Assembly: GCA_964400875.1 (NCBI GenBank)
Contig: CAYNWK010000005.1
Span: 1-64,000, forward strand
Direction of reading: 5' to 3'
Length of the DNA stretch: 64,000 nucleotides
DNA from: CAYNWK01 sp964400875
GTDB lineage: Bacteria; Chloroflexota; Anaerolineae; Anaerolineales; UBA4823
This document shows, piece after piece, positions 1-8,052 of the stretch. The position numbers and the translations under genes were made by a program. The notes under the pieces were generated by a model. That model saw only the letters and a program-made list of their open reading frames with translations. It was not told where the DNA came from and did no database searches. The number at the start of each line of letters is the position of its first letter. Positions within the stretch are counted from its first letter, which is position 1.

Positions 1-94
1 AGCCGTTCGCCGGAATGCGGAGATCCGGGTCGCGGTTGCCCCAGTATTTGATTAATGCGATGTTGGGTGAAGCCTGGGCGGCTGCGGTAGTCAT
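1..94 (-). CDS. Mevalonate-pathway decarboxylase (diphosphomevalonate decarboxylase family), N-terminus only
   Basis: Reading the minus strand from the ATG at 92-94 gives 31 residues before the window edge. They contain SPNIALIKYWGNRD followed by LRIPANG. This is the conserved N-terminal signature of GHMP-kinase-fold mevalonate (di)phosphate decarboxylases, which convert mevalonate phosphates to isopentenyl (di)phosphate with ATP. The protein acts in the cytoplasm in isoprenoid synthesis. The 31 residues cannot distinguish diphosphomevalonate decarboxylase from the phosphomevalonate decarboxylase of the alternative pathway reported in Roseiflexus and haloarchaea. No strong ribosome-binding site is visible upstream. 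The gene runs off the left end, so length and completeness are unknown. Confidence 0.8.
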   Translation of the reverse strand, partial: MTTAAAQASPNIALIKYWGNRDPDLRIPANG

Positions 95-286
95 AGGATG
101 AGGATACCATCAACTGATAAGAATTTATTCCAATGGTCTAATCTTGAGTAACTGATGTGACTTGAGTCGAATGCATTTTAGTATATGTAGGGTTGCACCG
201 GCAGCAATGCCGCCCATTCGTTACACTGAAGTATTGCTTTACGTGAAGGAGGTATAGTAGGTAATAGTCGAGTCTCGAGTTTCTCA

Positions 287-2710
287 CTATATCTCAGTCA
301 AGAGATCTACAATGACTTGGTCAAACTCCCTGACCCTGCCCCTCCCCCATGCCGCGGTATAAGCCTTGGTCGAGAGTTCAGTCTTTAGCGTGTCAAGCAG
401 TTCATGCACTCGGTCACGAACTCTTCCACCTCCCAATCGGTGTAGACGGCTGGTAGGTTGCTGAAGTACCACGGCAAGCAATTCCACTGCCTGTTCTAAA
501 CGGTTCTCTGCGATCCGAACTTTGGCGAGATCGAACAGTAAATTAACCTTATCCCGGCCTAAACCTATTTCATCCGCGATCTTAAGACTTCGGAGAAGGT
601 ACGTTTCAGCTTCCACTGTTTCATTCAACGCTAAGGCCATCTGGCCCAAATACTTGCATGCGTTTGCAGTTCCCCAACGATAGCCAACTGCCTCCGAGAT
701 GCTTAAACACCGCAGATAAATTTCCCTGGCCTGGGCATGCTCTTCAAGGGCGGATGCTGCATGACCCAGAGTCATAAGCGTTAATATCGAGACCATCGCC
801 TCACTAAGTTCTTCGTAAAGATTCAAACTGGCTTGTGCGACGCGTCTCATTTCAACATAGTCTCGCTTTGTCGGATTGGCCACACTTACCTTGTAAAGCG
901 AAAAGGCCAGCAGCCATTTATCGTCCAGCTCGGTGGCGATGCCAAGCATTTTGTGTGCTGCTTTTTCCCCCTCACCGTAACGGGTAAGGAAGTCAGCAGC
1001 CAAATTCAGACTACCCAATGCAAGAGCCAATTCGAAGGGACGGTCCAATCGTTCGAGGATATCAACGCTTTCTTTTGCCAGAGCGTAACCTTGATCTGCA
1101 AATCCCATCCACGTCTTGAAAAATCCCTGGTGAGCCAGCGCGAGCGCCTTCACAGATTCGGTTTCCTCATCTGCATGCACTAAAGATAGCGCATCAACCG
1201 CTTCCCGGAATAAATCCTCACCCCCATGATTCCAACCACGAAACCAATAGACGAGCCAGAAACTATTCACGAACTTCGACATCTGTGCAGCGTTGACCTG
1301 GTCGACTCGATAGCGCCAAGCAGTTCTTATATTCTCCAGGTCAGCGTCGATCTCAGTAAGCGCCGCTTTTTGCCTGTGATCTCTGAGATACTGCCAGCGC
1401 TGCTCCATGAAATTTGCGAAGTAGGCAGCATGTGCTTCCAAAGCGGAGACGCGGTCCTCTGGTGACTCATCAAGCTGCTCCTGAGCGTACTGCCGCAATA
1501 ATTCATGGATCTCAAAACGGCCGGAGGTCGAATCGTGGCGGAGGAATGATTTGTTGACCAGTCCGGCCAGCAACTGAAGCGCGGCTCCAGTAACAGCCTG
1601 CCCCGCCTCAAGGGTAAAGCCACCCCGAAACACTGAAAGGCGCTTGAACACATCTCTCTCGGTCTGTTCCAACAATGACCATGACTGGTCGAACACAGCT
1701 CGCATGCTGTGGTGTCGTTCCGGTACATCACGCAACTCCGATGTTAGGATCTCCAGACCCTGTTGGATCTCACGGGCAAGTTCTTCGGGAGACAAAACGT
1801 TCATCCAGCCTGCCGCCAACTCAATAGCTAGCGGCAATCCCTCTACCAACCGACAGATGTGGGCAAGCTGTATCAAATCGTCTGCATTGGGATTGAATCT
1901 GGGTTGGACGCGGTGGATGCTTTGCAATAACAATTCAATGGCGCCATGCTCTCGTGGTTTGGTGGGTGTTTTCTGGTCTGGCAAGTTCATACCTGTGATG
2001 TTGAGCGCAGTCTCGCCATGCAATTTCAACTTCTCACGTGAGGTAGCGAGGATCCTTACATTAGGTGCCGCTTGCAAAATCTTCGCAACAATTTCCACAT
2101 CGTCGAGCAGGTGCTCGAAGTTATCCATTACCAACAGAAGACGTCTTCTTCGCAGGTGGGCCAGCAGCTGGTCTATGGGTGCCTCTTCGGTTGAAAGGGG
2201 GAAACCTATCGCTTCAGCGATGGTCTGAACGATGTGTTTGCCGGAACTGATTGGAGCCAGCGATACGAAGAAGACCCCGTTCTCAAATTCATCGTTCAGA
2301 TCGCTTGCGGCCTGCAGGGCAAGGCGTGTTTTACCAATCCCGCCAGTCCCTGTCAGGGTTAGTAGTCGCGTCTCATCCAGCAGGCGGCGGATCTCAGCCA
2401 ACTCCTCGGCCCGACCGATAAAGGGCGTCGGTTCAGCGGGCAGGGCGTGCGTGAACTTGGGCGCGGCTTTCCTATCCAAGTCCAACAGGCCCAGTTCTTT
2501 TGCGCGCTCAACAGCTTGCCGACGGTTCTTCACGCCCAGCTTGCCGAGGATATTCCCGACATGACTCTTGACTGTATTTTCAGTCAGGTGGAGGCGATCG
2601 CCGATCTCGTGGTTCGTCAGACGCTTGGCAAGGAGCGTGAGCACTTCTTGCTCACGCCAGGTCAGGTCTTCAACGAGCACTTTACCGGGGGATAGATTAT
2701 GGTCCTGCAT
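287..2710 (-). CDS. LuxR-type HTH / NB-ARC-like ATPase / TPR transcriptional regulator
   Basis: 807 residues. A LuxR (GerE) helix-turn-helix sits at the N-terminus (about 15-75, with LTWREQEVLTLLAKR and NTVKSHVGNI). It is followed by a STAND/NB-ARC-like ATPase: P-loop GTGGIGKT at 121-128 and a Walker B-like LLLVMDNFEHLLD near 195-205. The C-terminal half is helical with TPR-like repeats. The family is expected to bind DNA after ligand and ATP-driven activation. In classical LAL/MalT regulators the HTH is C-terminal, so the order here is reversed; related reversed proteins are common in Chloroflexota. The gene diverges from the small genes starting at 2889, with about 180 bp between, so it may control them. 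The ligand is unknown. Confidence 0.85.
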   Translation of the reverse strand: MQDHNLSPGKVLVEDLTWREQEVLTLLAKRLTNHEIGDRLHLTENTVKSHVGNILGKLGVKNRRQAVERAKELGLLDLDRKAAPKFTHALPAEPTPFIGRAEELAEIRRLLDETRLLTLTGTGGIGKTRLALQAASDLNDEFENGVFFVSLAPISSGKHIVQTIAEAIGFPLSTEEAPIDQLLAHLRRRRLLLVMDNFEHLLDDVEIVAKILQAAPNVRILATSREKLKLHGETALNITGMNLPDQKTPTKPREHGAIELLLQSIHRVQPRFNPNADDLIQLAHICRLVEGLPLAIELAAGWMNVLSPEELAREIQQGLEILTSELRDVPERHHSMRAVFDQSWSLLEQTERDVFKRLSVFRGGFTLEAGQAVTGAALQLLAGLVNKSFLRHDSTSGRFEIHELLRQYAQEQLDESPEDRVSALEAHAAYFANFMEQRWQYLRDHRQKAALTEIDADLENIRTAWRYRVDQVNAAQMSKFVNSFWLVYWFRGWNHGGEDLFREAVDALSLVHADEETESVKALALAHQGFFKTWMGFADQGYALAKESVDILERLDRPFELALALGSLNLAADFLTRYGEGEKAAHKMLGIATELDDKWLLAFSLYKVSVANPTKRDYVEMRRVAQASLNLYEELSEAMVSILTLMTLGHAASALEEHAQAREIYLRCLSISEAVGYRWGTANACKYLGQMALALNETVEAETYLLRSLKIADEIGLGRDKVNLLFDLAKVRIAENRLEQAVELLAVVLQQPTSRLHRLGGGRVRDRVHELLDTLKTELSTKAYTAAWGRGRVREFDQVIVDLLTEI

Positions 2711-2888
2711 GGTTGATATCTATTGGATCGCACTTAAAACTTACCAATTCACTCGGATTATATCCGACGAGAGGCTTTGCGGTGTCTATCTACTTTTTTC
2801 ATACTAAAAGTAGGATGACTTTTGATCTTTGTCCGCTTATAGTAAAAACACGATTTCAAATATTCATATTAATAAAAGGAGATATGAA

Positions 2889-3158
2889 ATGGCTACGCTT
2901 TTCGTTCACCACAAGGTTCAGGATTATTCGGCATGGCGCAAGGTTTTCGACGATCATGATAAGACGCGCAAGGAATTCGGTTCCACCGGATATCAGGTAT
3001 TCCAGTCAGCCAGCGACCCTAATGAGATCACAGCCATCATCGATTGGCCCTCGGTTGACTCTGCGAAAGCTTTTGCCACATCGGACTCCCTTAAGGAGGC
3101 GATGAAGAACGCGGGCGTCACCTCCCAGCCCGAGGTGATGTACCTCGTCGAGGCCTGA
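2889..3158 (+). CDS. Small dimeric alpha/beta-barrel-like 'cyclase' family protein
   Basis: 89 residues from the ATG at 2889, which follows AAAGGAG; an in-frame ATG 60 bases upstream has no comparable site. The sequence (MATLFVHHKV, DYSAWRKVFD, then ITAIIDWPSVDSAKAF) resembles small antibiotic-biosynthesis-monooxygenase/EthD-like ferredoxin-fold proteins, often annotated 'cyclase'. They form dimers and may bind small aromatic or heme-like ligands. No catalytic residues can be assigned. The gene is first in a short AT-rich set and is followed at once by a strong hairpin, so it is probably transcribed mostly alone. Its divergent neighbour is the large LuxR/ATPase regulator. Confidence 0.6.
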   Translation: MATLFVHHKVQDYSAWRKVFDDHDKTRKEFGSTGYQVFQSASDPNEITAIIDWPSVDSAKAFATSDSLKEAMKNAGVTSQPEVMYLVEA

Positions 3159-3175
3159 TCTTTTGGCCAAGCCCC

Positions 3176-3208
3176 AAGAGCGGTGTTCCATTGGTGAACA
3201 CCGCTCTT
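3176..3208 (+). terminator. Hairpin terminator after the cyclase-like gene
   Basis: A perfect 13-bp stem (aagagcggtgttc at 3176-3188 pairing with 3196-3208) with a 7-nt loop begins 17 bases after the stop codon. The right arm ends in CTCTTT, giving a short U-tract, while the left arm supplies A residues for the opposite direction. It fits an intrinsic terminator. Confidence 0.75.
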
Positions 3209-3264
3209 TATGTCCTGATGTCAGTGCCTATCACTTTGGAGGCAGGGAAAGGTGTTTTCAGGTT

Positions 3265-3546
3265 ATGAACAGTTCTTCGCTTCAAATGTTAGCTGGCTTT
3301 GCGTCCAGCACGATTTTTATCAGCAGCAGTCTCCCAATGTTATTCAAAGCCTTCAAAACAAAAGACCTGAGTTCTTATAGCTTGGGACATCTCGCATTAG
3401 GTAATCTGGGAAATATGGTGTATTGGCTGTATGTGATCAGCCTGCCCATCGGCCCCGCATGGTTCCTGCAAGTTTTCTTTTCGACAGCTAGTGCATTAAT
3501 GCTCTTATGCTACCTGCGCTATGAAAAGAAATGGTTTCACATTTAG
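3265..3546 (+). CDS. SemiSWEET/PQ-loop family small membrane protein
   Basis: 93 residues if started at the ATG at 3265; an earlier in-frame ATG at 3163 lies before the terminator hairpin and is unlikely. Three hydrophobic segments are visible: about 8-28, 38-62 and 66-86. The first contains LPMLFKAFKTKDLSSYS, the PQ-loop-like region in which a proline in helix 1 precedes a basic cytosolic turn. Size and pattern fit SemiSWEET sugar transporters, which dimerise to form a passive sugar channel, but a substrate cannot be read from the sequence. Codon use is AT-rich like its downstream neighbour, which starts immediately after its stop codon. Confidence 0.6.
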   Translation: MNSSSLQMLAGFASSTIFISSSLPMLFKAFKTKDLSSYSLGHLALGNLGNMVYWLYVISLPIGPAWFLQVFFSTASALMLLCYLRYEKKWFHI

Positions 3547-3547
3547 C

Positions 3548-4480
3548 ATGGAAAATATCTTAAGCGAACTCTCTGGAAGGAAATCGGTGAAATCCACCAT
3601 CAAGGCAAACTGGGAGGCCTACCATTATTGCCTGGGGCGTTCGCCGAATGTGGAATTGTCTGTTGGCAACTACTTAACTTGGTTGATCACAAACCTGCCG
3701 GATTATTTCATGAATCTGGTCGTGTGTACCCAATTGCCATTTGATGGCGTCTATGATCTCATCGTAAGCGCACTGGCGCATTTCAGACTAATGAATATCA
3801 GTAAACTTTCTTGGCTGGCGCAAGACGGAGTGCCAGCGGGTAAGATGAATAAGGCATTAATTGCCCATGGTTTGACGTTCAGAGAATCATTTGCAACTGA
3901 AATGGCAGTTGATCTTTCATTATTACCAGAGGATCTGCCCACACATTCTGGCTTGAGGATCGTCCCGGTAGTTGACGGATGCGCATTGAAACAATGGATC
4001 CACATTGCAAGTATTAGTTTTGGAATCAATCAAGAGTTCGAGAGCGTTTGGTATGATTTTTTCGCGGATGTCATTTTTGAAATGCGGTTTCGAACCTACC
4101 TCGCTCTGTTGGATGGAGAACCAGTCGGTACATCGCAGTTATTCCTCTCCGAAGGTGTGGCAGGAATCTATAACGTTACATGTATTCCAGAGGTACGCGG
4201 CCAAGGGATTGGCTCAGCCATCACATTGGCTCCGCTGGTCGAGGCGCGCGAGATCGGATATCGAATTGGCATTCTGCAAGCGTCCAAACGGGGCTACAGG
4301 GTATATCGCCGCTTGGGATTTCAAGACTTTGGCAATTTGAGTGTCTATCTTTGGGAAAATGATAGTGACTTGAGGGAGGATGAAAAAATATACATCATTG
4401 GGACAGGTCAAACCACCCGCTATGCGGGTGGTTTTGACTCTGGGTTGGTGAGGTCGAAGCGGCAGTTATCCGGAAACTGA
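3548..4480 (+). CDS. GNAT-family N-acetyltransferase with extended N-terminal half
   Basis: 310 residues from the ATG at 3548, one base after the SemiSWEET stop; an ATG at 3521 is also possible but would overlap that gene. The C-terminal half carries the GNAT fold with the acetyl-CoA loop in PEVRGQGIGSAIT (about residues 215-227) and a typical YRVYRRLGFQ end. The N-terminal ~120 residues match nothing I recognise; some Chloroflexota and Firmicutes GNATs carry such an extension. The substrate is unknown. Two oddities: a terminator-like hairpin lies inside the last 75 bases of the reading frame, and the tail after DEKIYIIG looks non-domain. An upstream natural stop may have been lost. The gene is AT-rich. 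Confidence 0.65.
   Translation: MENILSELSGRKSVKSTIKANWEAYHYCLGRSPNVELSVGNYLTWLITNLPDYFMNLVVCTQLPFDGVYDLIVSALAHFRLMNISKLSWLAQDGVPAGKMNKALIAHGLTFRESFATEMAVDLSLLPEDLPTHSGLRIVPVVDGCALKQWIHIASISFGINQEFESVWYDFFADVIFEMRFRTYLALLDGEPVGTSQLFLSEGVAGIYNVTCIPEVRGQGIGSAITLAPLVEAREIGYRIGILQASKRGYRVYRRLGFQDFGNLSVYLWENDSDLREDEKIYIIGTGQTTRYAGGFDSGLVRSKRQLSGN
4407..4438 (+). terminator. Terminator-like hairpin inside the 3' end of the GNAT reading frame
   Basis: The stem gtcaaaccacccgc (4407-4420) pairs with gcgggtggttttgac (4424-4438), with a 3-nt loop and one bulged T. It contains the A-rich/T-rich flanks of a bidirectional intrinsic terminator. It lies about 40-70 bases before the GNAT stop codon, so the last ~20 codons of that frame may not normally be translated. 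Confidence 0.6.
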
Positions 4481-4528
4481 TTGCTCAGGTACTAGGGTCA
4501 AGAAACAAAGCGCCGCCCTTACTGACCC

Positions 4529-5842
4529 CTACCCCCTACCTCCTCCCCCTCCCGTAGGAAGAACCGTGATCGTGACTTCACTGGTGGCGGTTGCCCCATC
4601 GTCGTCCGTAATTATCAATTCGAAGACCAGGCTGACGGGATCGCCGGTCACCTTTGGCGCCTTGAAGAACGGGGTGGCGGTGTCCGCGTTTTTCAATAGG
4701 CTCGCCGGGCCAGACAGCTGATTCCAGTCGAAACTTGCGATCGTGCCGTCCGGGTCGTAAGAGGCGGAGCCGTCCAGGTTCACGCGCGCCCGTGACTTAA
4801 CCGACTGGTCTGGCCCGGCATCCGCGACCGGTGGGGTATTGCTATTGCCGCTGCCCCCACCATTGGCCTCGTAAAGACCCACAACGACCGGGCTGGCCGG
4901 TACGGACACATCGACCACGCGTAAGGTGTTCCCCGCCCGGACGTAGGCATAGCCGCCGCTGACAACGACGTCGGTGGCCCCGGCCGAATCCTCGAAACCG
5001 ATCTCATAAGGGTTGCTCCTATCGGTCACGTCCAGGATGCGCAAGCCCGTGGTCCCGTGGGCCAGGTAAGCGTAATTGCCGGCGGTGAAAATATCCTTGA
5101 TGTTGTTCGTATCGTAAGTGCTGATGAACGGCAGCGCACTGCGGCTGGCGTCTAGGATTCCGACCGGGCCGGTGCCCGTGACGATGTAAACATAACCGCT
5201 CGCGGCAAAGATTTCATAAGAATTGGCATAGATATTCATGCCGGCCGAGCTGAGCGACCCGTTCGGGTTGATGACGTACCGGATGGTATCCGGCCCGGCC
5301 AGGTAAACCAGCCCGTCATCGGCGATTTGAACTTCGCGGGAGGGGTTGCCCCCCTGCCCGTTGAAACCAAAATCAACAGGTTGAGTCGGGTCCGATACGT
5401 CCAGCCAGTGCAGGTAACCCCAGGCAGTGGACACGTAAGCATAGTCCCCGGAGACATCCACAGAGACCGCCGGCGCTTCGACGCCGAAATAATACAGAGC
5501 ACTCACGCTGACCAGCTGAGGGGAGGCTGGGTTTCCGACATCCCAGATTTCCAGGCCGCCTGTTTCCGCCGCGATATACAGCTGTTGGGTTGCAGCGTCA
5601 AAGTGGAGATCCTGAACAACCCCCCCGCTCTGGATCCCGTCGGAAACCAATTCGGGATGTGTTGGGTCGGACACGTCCAAAATATGGACGGCCCCGTCCC
5701 CCACTGGAGTAAAGATCAGGTTTCTGACCGGATCCAGGGCCAGTCCCTGGGTCACGCTGACCGCCCGAGCCGGTTGGACGGCTAAAACACTCGCCACTAG
5801 GAGGGTCAGGACAGTGACAATTCGGCGTAAAAGTGTCTTCAT
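4529..5842 (-). CDS. Secreted LVIVD-repeat beta-propeller protein with C-terminal PKD-like domain
   Basis: 437 residues from the ATG at 5842, which has AGGGAGA upstream; a start 30 bases earlier lacks one. A signal peptide (MKTLLRRIV then a hydrophobic run ending QPARA) is clear. Six or so repeats follow in which short strands end in ILDVSDPTHPELV-like units (LVIVD repeats), as in choice-of-anchor and beta-propeller surface proteins. A PKD-like domain (PPVADAGPDQ, DGSASYDPDGTI) spans about 345-430. The protein ends in PTGGGGGRG with no membrane anchor. Related proteins elsewhere often end in a Gly-rich sorting tail plus a transmembrane helix, so this end may be shortened. The likely role is extracellular binding; no enzyme motif is seen. 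Confidence 0.7.
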   Translation of the reverse strand: MKTLLRRIVTVLTLLVASVLAVQPARAVSVTQGLALDPVRNLIFTPVGDGAVHILDVSDPTHPELVSDGIQSGGVVQDLHFDAATQQLYIAAETGGLEIWDVGNPASPQLVSVSALYYFGVEAPAVSVDVSGDYAYVSTAWGYLHWLDVSDPTQPVDFGFNGQGGNPSREVQIADDGLVYLAGPDTIRYVINPNGSLSSAGMNIYANSYEIFAASGYVYIVTGTGPVGILDASRSALPFISTYDTNNIKDIFTAGNYAYLAHGTTGLRILDVTDRSNPYEIGFEDSAGATDVVVSGGYAYVRAGNTLRVVDVSVPASPVVVGLYEANGGGSGNSNTPPVADAGPDQSVKSRARVNLDGSASYDPDGTIASFDWNQLSGPASLLKNADTATPFFKAPKVTGDPVSLVFELIITDDDGATATSEVTITVLPTGGGGGRG

Positions 5843-6136
5843 CGGTTTCTCCCTTCGATCGATAGCGAGCAAAACCCGTCAAGCAGTCTGGTACCCTTAT
5901 AAGATAAGGCTTGAGTGTTACAAAATACTTACGAAAGCCTTACCGTGACCTTACCCCGATGTTTTGGGCCCTGAGAAAAGTGAAATTAAGGCAGTTAAGT
6001 AACTTGTCCTGTAGACCGGAGCCTAAAAAGAAGCACACAACTTCGGACTCTTGGTCGCAATGAAATCAAGCTGAATCAGCGGCTAAACCTTCTACACTTG
6101 CCCTCAAGTGTTCTTGGCCTGTTAGAAACCCCGCAT

Positions 6137-7297
6137 CTAAATCCACTTCCAACGCGGTTTGGGAATCCTCCGGCCTTTCCATGATAGATTCCCGACAAGA
6201 CTACATCTAAGAGATTGAAAAGCAACCAATTCAACAGCGAGAATTGTGACCGGATAAAGAAACGCAAGGCCAAACGGGATACCCAAATAGATATAGGGTA
6301 GCAACCACAAGATCATAGAGAGTCCCAAACAAATAAAAAGATAAATAGCTGGGATTTGAGGCGCTTGTCCAAAAAACATGAAGGTCAGAATTATCAGTGG
6401 TTCCCAGAACATCACCGCCAACCATAGAAAAACAAACAAAAAAGGGAGCAGACGAAAACCAAAAGCTGCGAACAGGTTTTTCACAAACCCATTAAATGCT
6501 TCACTGTTTTTTTGATACATTCGGCAGGAGATCAAATCCGCGACATACGCCACACGCCAGCGCAGTCCAGCTGATTTTATTGACTTCGCCAGTGTCAAAT
6601 CATCTACAATGGCCGAACTCACACCATCATGTCCACCGACAGCCAAATAAGCTTCGCGACGGAATAACATCATTTGACCAAGAGCACTGGAAAGAGCGGG
6701 CAGCCGGAGTCTATATGCGACTGCGAGAGGGTTGAAACAAAGCAAGGCCCAAGAAAAAAAAGGTACAAGCAGTTTTTCACCCCAGGTATGCACTTCCTGA
6801 CGAGGAAATCCGGTCAATAAATCGGCCTGCTCACCCACTAAGGCAGTAATGATGGCCTTTAATGTTGTAGGCTGGTGAAAGGTATCTGCGTCTGTGAAAA
6901 ATAACAATTCTCCTTGTGCCTGGCGGGCAAGCTGACTACAAGCCCAGTTCTTGCCAACCTGGTTTTCATTGGGTCGGGCGCCATCAAATACTCTTAATCT
7001 TGAGTGGGAATCGGATAATTTTTTGAGAATTAATCTTGTATTATCGCTAGACTGATCATCCAGAACAAGCACTTCGAAAGAAGGATAATCCTGCGCTAAG
7101 AGCGATTCAACGCATCTGGCAATATTCTTCGCTTCATTTCGAGCCGGAACAAGGATAGAAACCGATGGAAAATTTAGTGGAGGTGAATGGGACCTAGTCA
7201 GGTAGGTGATTCTTATGTTGCTTATAATTATCAAAAGGATAACTATCTGAAAAATGATGAGGTTAAGAATGAGGTCGTGGTTGAGATAATTAACCAT
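6137..7297 (-). CDS. Membrane-bound family 2 glycosyltransferase
   Basis: 386 residues from the ATG at 7297; this start overlaps the plsY stop by 8 bases, typical of coupled genes. An N-terminal membrane helix (about 9-28) is followed by a GT-A domain: SILVPARNEAKNI (47-59), VLVLDDQSSD, GKNWAC (115-120) and the DxD motif in FFTDADTF (136-138). A later IVDDLTLAKSIKSAGLR carries the acceptor-side aspartates. Three C-terminal hydrophobic segments follow. The pattern resembles the lipid/carotenoid-type GT2 group (CrtQ or HpnB-like) that adds sugars to membrane lipids. Pairing with plsY suggests glycolipid or polar-lipid work. The acceptor cannot be named. Codon use is AT-rich relative to the window. 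Confidence 0.7.
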   Translation of the reverse strand: MVNYLNHDLILNLIIFQIVILLIIISNIRITYLTRSHSPPLNFPSVSILVPARNEAKNIARCVESLLAQDYPSFEVLVLDDQSSDNTRLILKKLSDSHSRLRVFDGARPNENQVGKNWACSQLARQAQGELLFFTDADTFHQPTTLKAIITALVGEQADLLTGFPRQEVHTWGEKLLVPFFSWALLCFNPLAVAYRLRLPALSSALGQMMLFRREAYLAVGGHDGVSSAIVDDLTLAKSIKSAGLRWRVAYVADLISCRMYQKNSEAFNGFVKNLFAAFGFRLLPFLFVFLWLAVMFWEPLIILTFMFFGQAPQIPAIYLFICLGLSMILWLLPYIYLGIPFGLAFLYPVTILAVELVAFQSLRCSLVGNLSWKGRRIPKPRWKWI

Positions 7298-7913
7298 TGG
7301 AGACTTTAGTCCCTTTGTCCTTAAAATACTTTGCCAACCACAGGCGCAGGTGTGGGCTATGACGTAAGTCAGAGCGATGCGTCCATGCAAGAATTAAAGT
7401 TTCAGTTACCCATACCAAAATCAGCAGCGGTTCAGGCAACCAGATTACAAGCACGGCGAGGATCCCTGCTAACCCAAACATAACCGCCCATCCGGGGGAT
7501 GTGAATAATGACATCCCGATCAATGCCGCCACCGCACCTGGGATTGATATCTTCCAGATTGTTAAACCTATCCAGACACCAAGGGCTGTAGCAAGTGCTT
7601 TTCCACCTCTAAAACCGAGAAAAGGTGAAAATACGTGTCCAAAGATTGGCGCTATTGCAATCAAGAACATAGATCCACCACTTATATTCAGGTTGAAATA
7701 TGCCAACCCAACAGGAGCAGCCGCTTTACTAATATCTAGGATAAGAGCCAAAAATCCAACTAGACTATTGCCGGCTTTGAAGACATTCGTTGCTCCTGGA
7801 TTTCCATCCCCAAATTGACACACGTCCAGACCTAAAAGAATCTTTCCCAGCCAGACAGAAAATGGCAACGATCCGCAAATAAATGCAAGCAGTATCAGTG
7901 CTACTGAAACCAT
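7290..7913 (-). CDS. plsY: Acyl-phosphate:glycerol-3-phosphate acyltransferase PlsY
   Basis: 207 residues, five hydrophobic segments. The three PlsY motifs are visible: GSLPFS at 14-19, FGDGNPGATNVFKAG at 34-48, and GHVFSPFLGFRGGKALAT near 90-108. PlsY transfers the acyl group from acyl-phosphate (made by PlsX) to glycerol-3-phosphate, the first step of bacterial phospholipid synthesis, in the inner membrane. The C-terminus is somewhat extended with basic residues. Its stop overlaps the start of the glycosyltransferase, so the two are probably translated together. The gene is AT-richer than typical genes here, which may mean it is a second, acquired copy; I cannot check for another plsY outside the window. 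Confidence 0.88.
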   Translation of the reverse strand: MVSVALILLAFICGSLPFSVWLGKILLGLDVCQFGDGNPGATNVFKAGNSLVGFLALILDISKAAAPVGLAYFNLNISGGSMFLIAIAPIFGHVFSPFLGFRGGKALATALGVWIGLTIWKISIPGAVAALIGMSLFTSPGWAVMFGLAGILAVLVIWLPEPLLILVWVTETLILAWTHRSDLRHSPHLRLWLAKYFKDKGTKVSNG

Positions 7914-7938
7914 GAGGAATTATAAAATCAATTGATTA

Positions 7939-7948
7939 GGACTTACGC
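7939..7948 (+). repeat. Single end of a dispersed repeat (GGACTTACGC)
   Basis: TTAGGACTTACGCCCTTGA lies in the 139-bp gap before plsY. The same end sequence occurs at both tips of the 43887-43976 element and at 54022 and 62497. Only one end is seen here. Confidence 0.4.
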
Positions 7949-8052
7949 CCTTGATGTTGACCATCCAGATTTCCCTTGCCAGGTTTCCCCCAAGATTTGC
8001 GTGCAGCCTTTGAGGTCTTTGGGAAGAAAAGAGCCGGTGCTAGTTGGTAAAT

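Noticed and set aside
5843..6136. A small gene in the gap before the glycosyltransferase end
   Set aside because: No open frame with a ribosome site; the stretch holds only the upstream region of the propeller gene and unassigned sequence.
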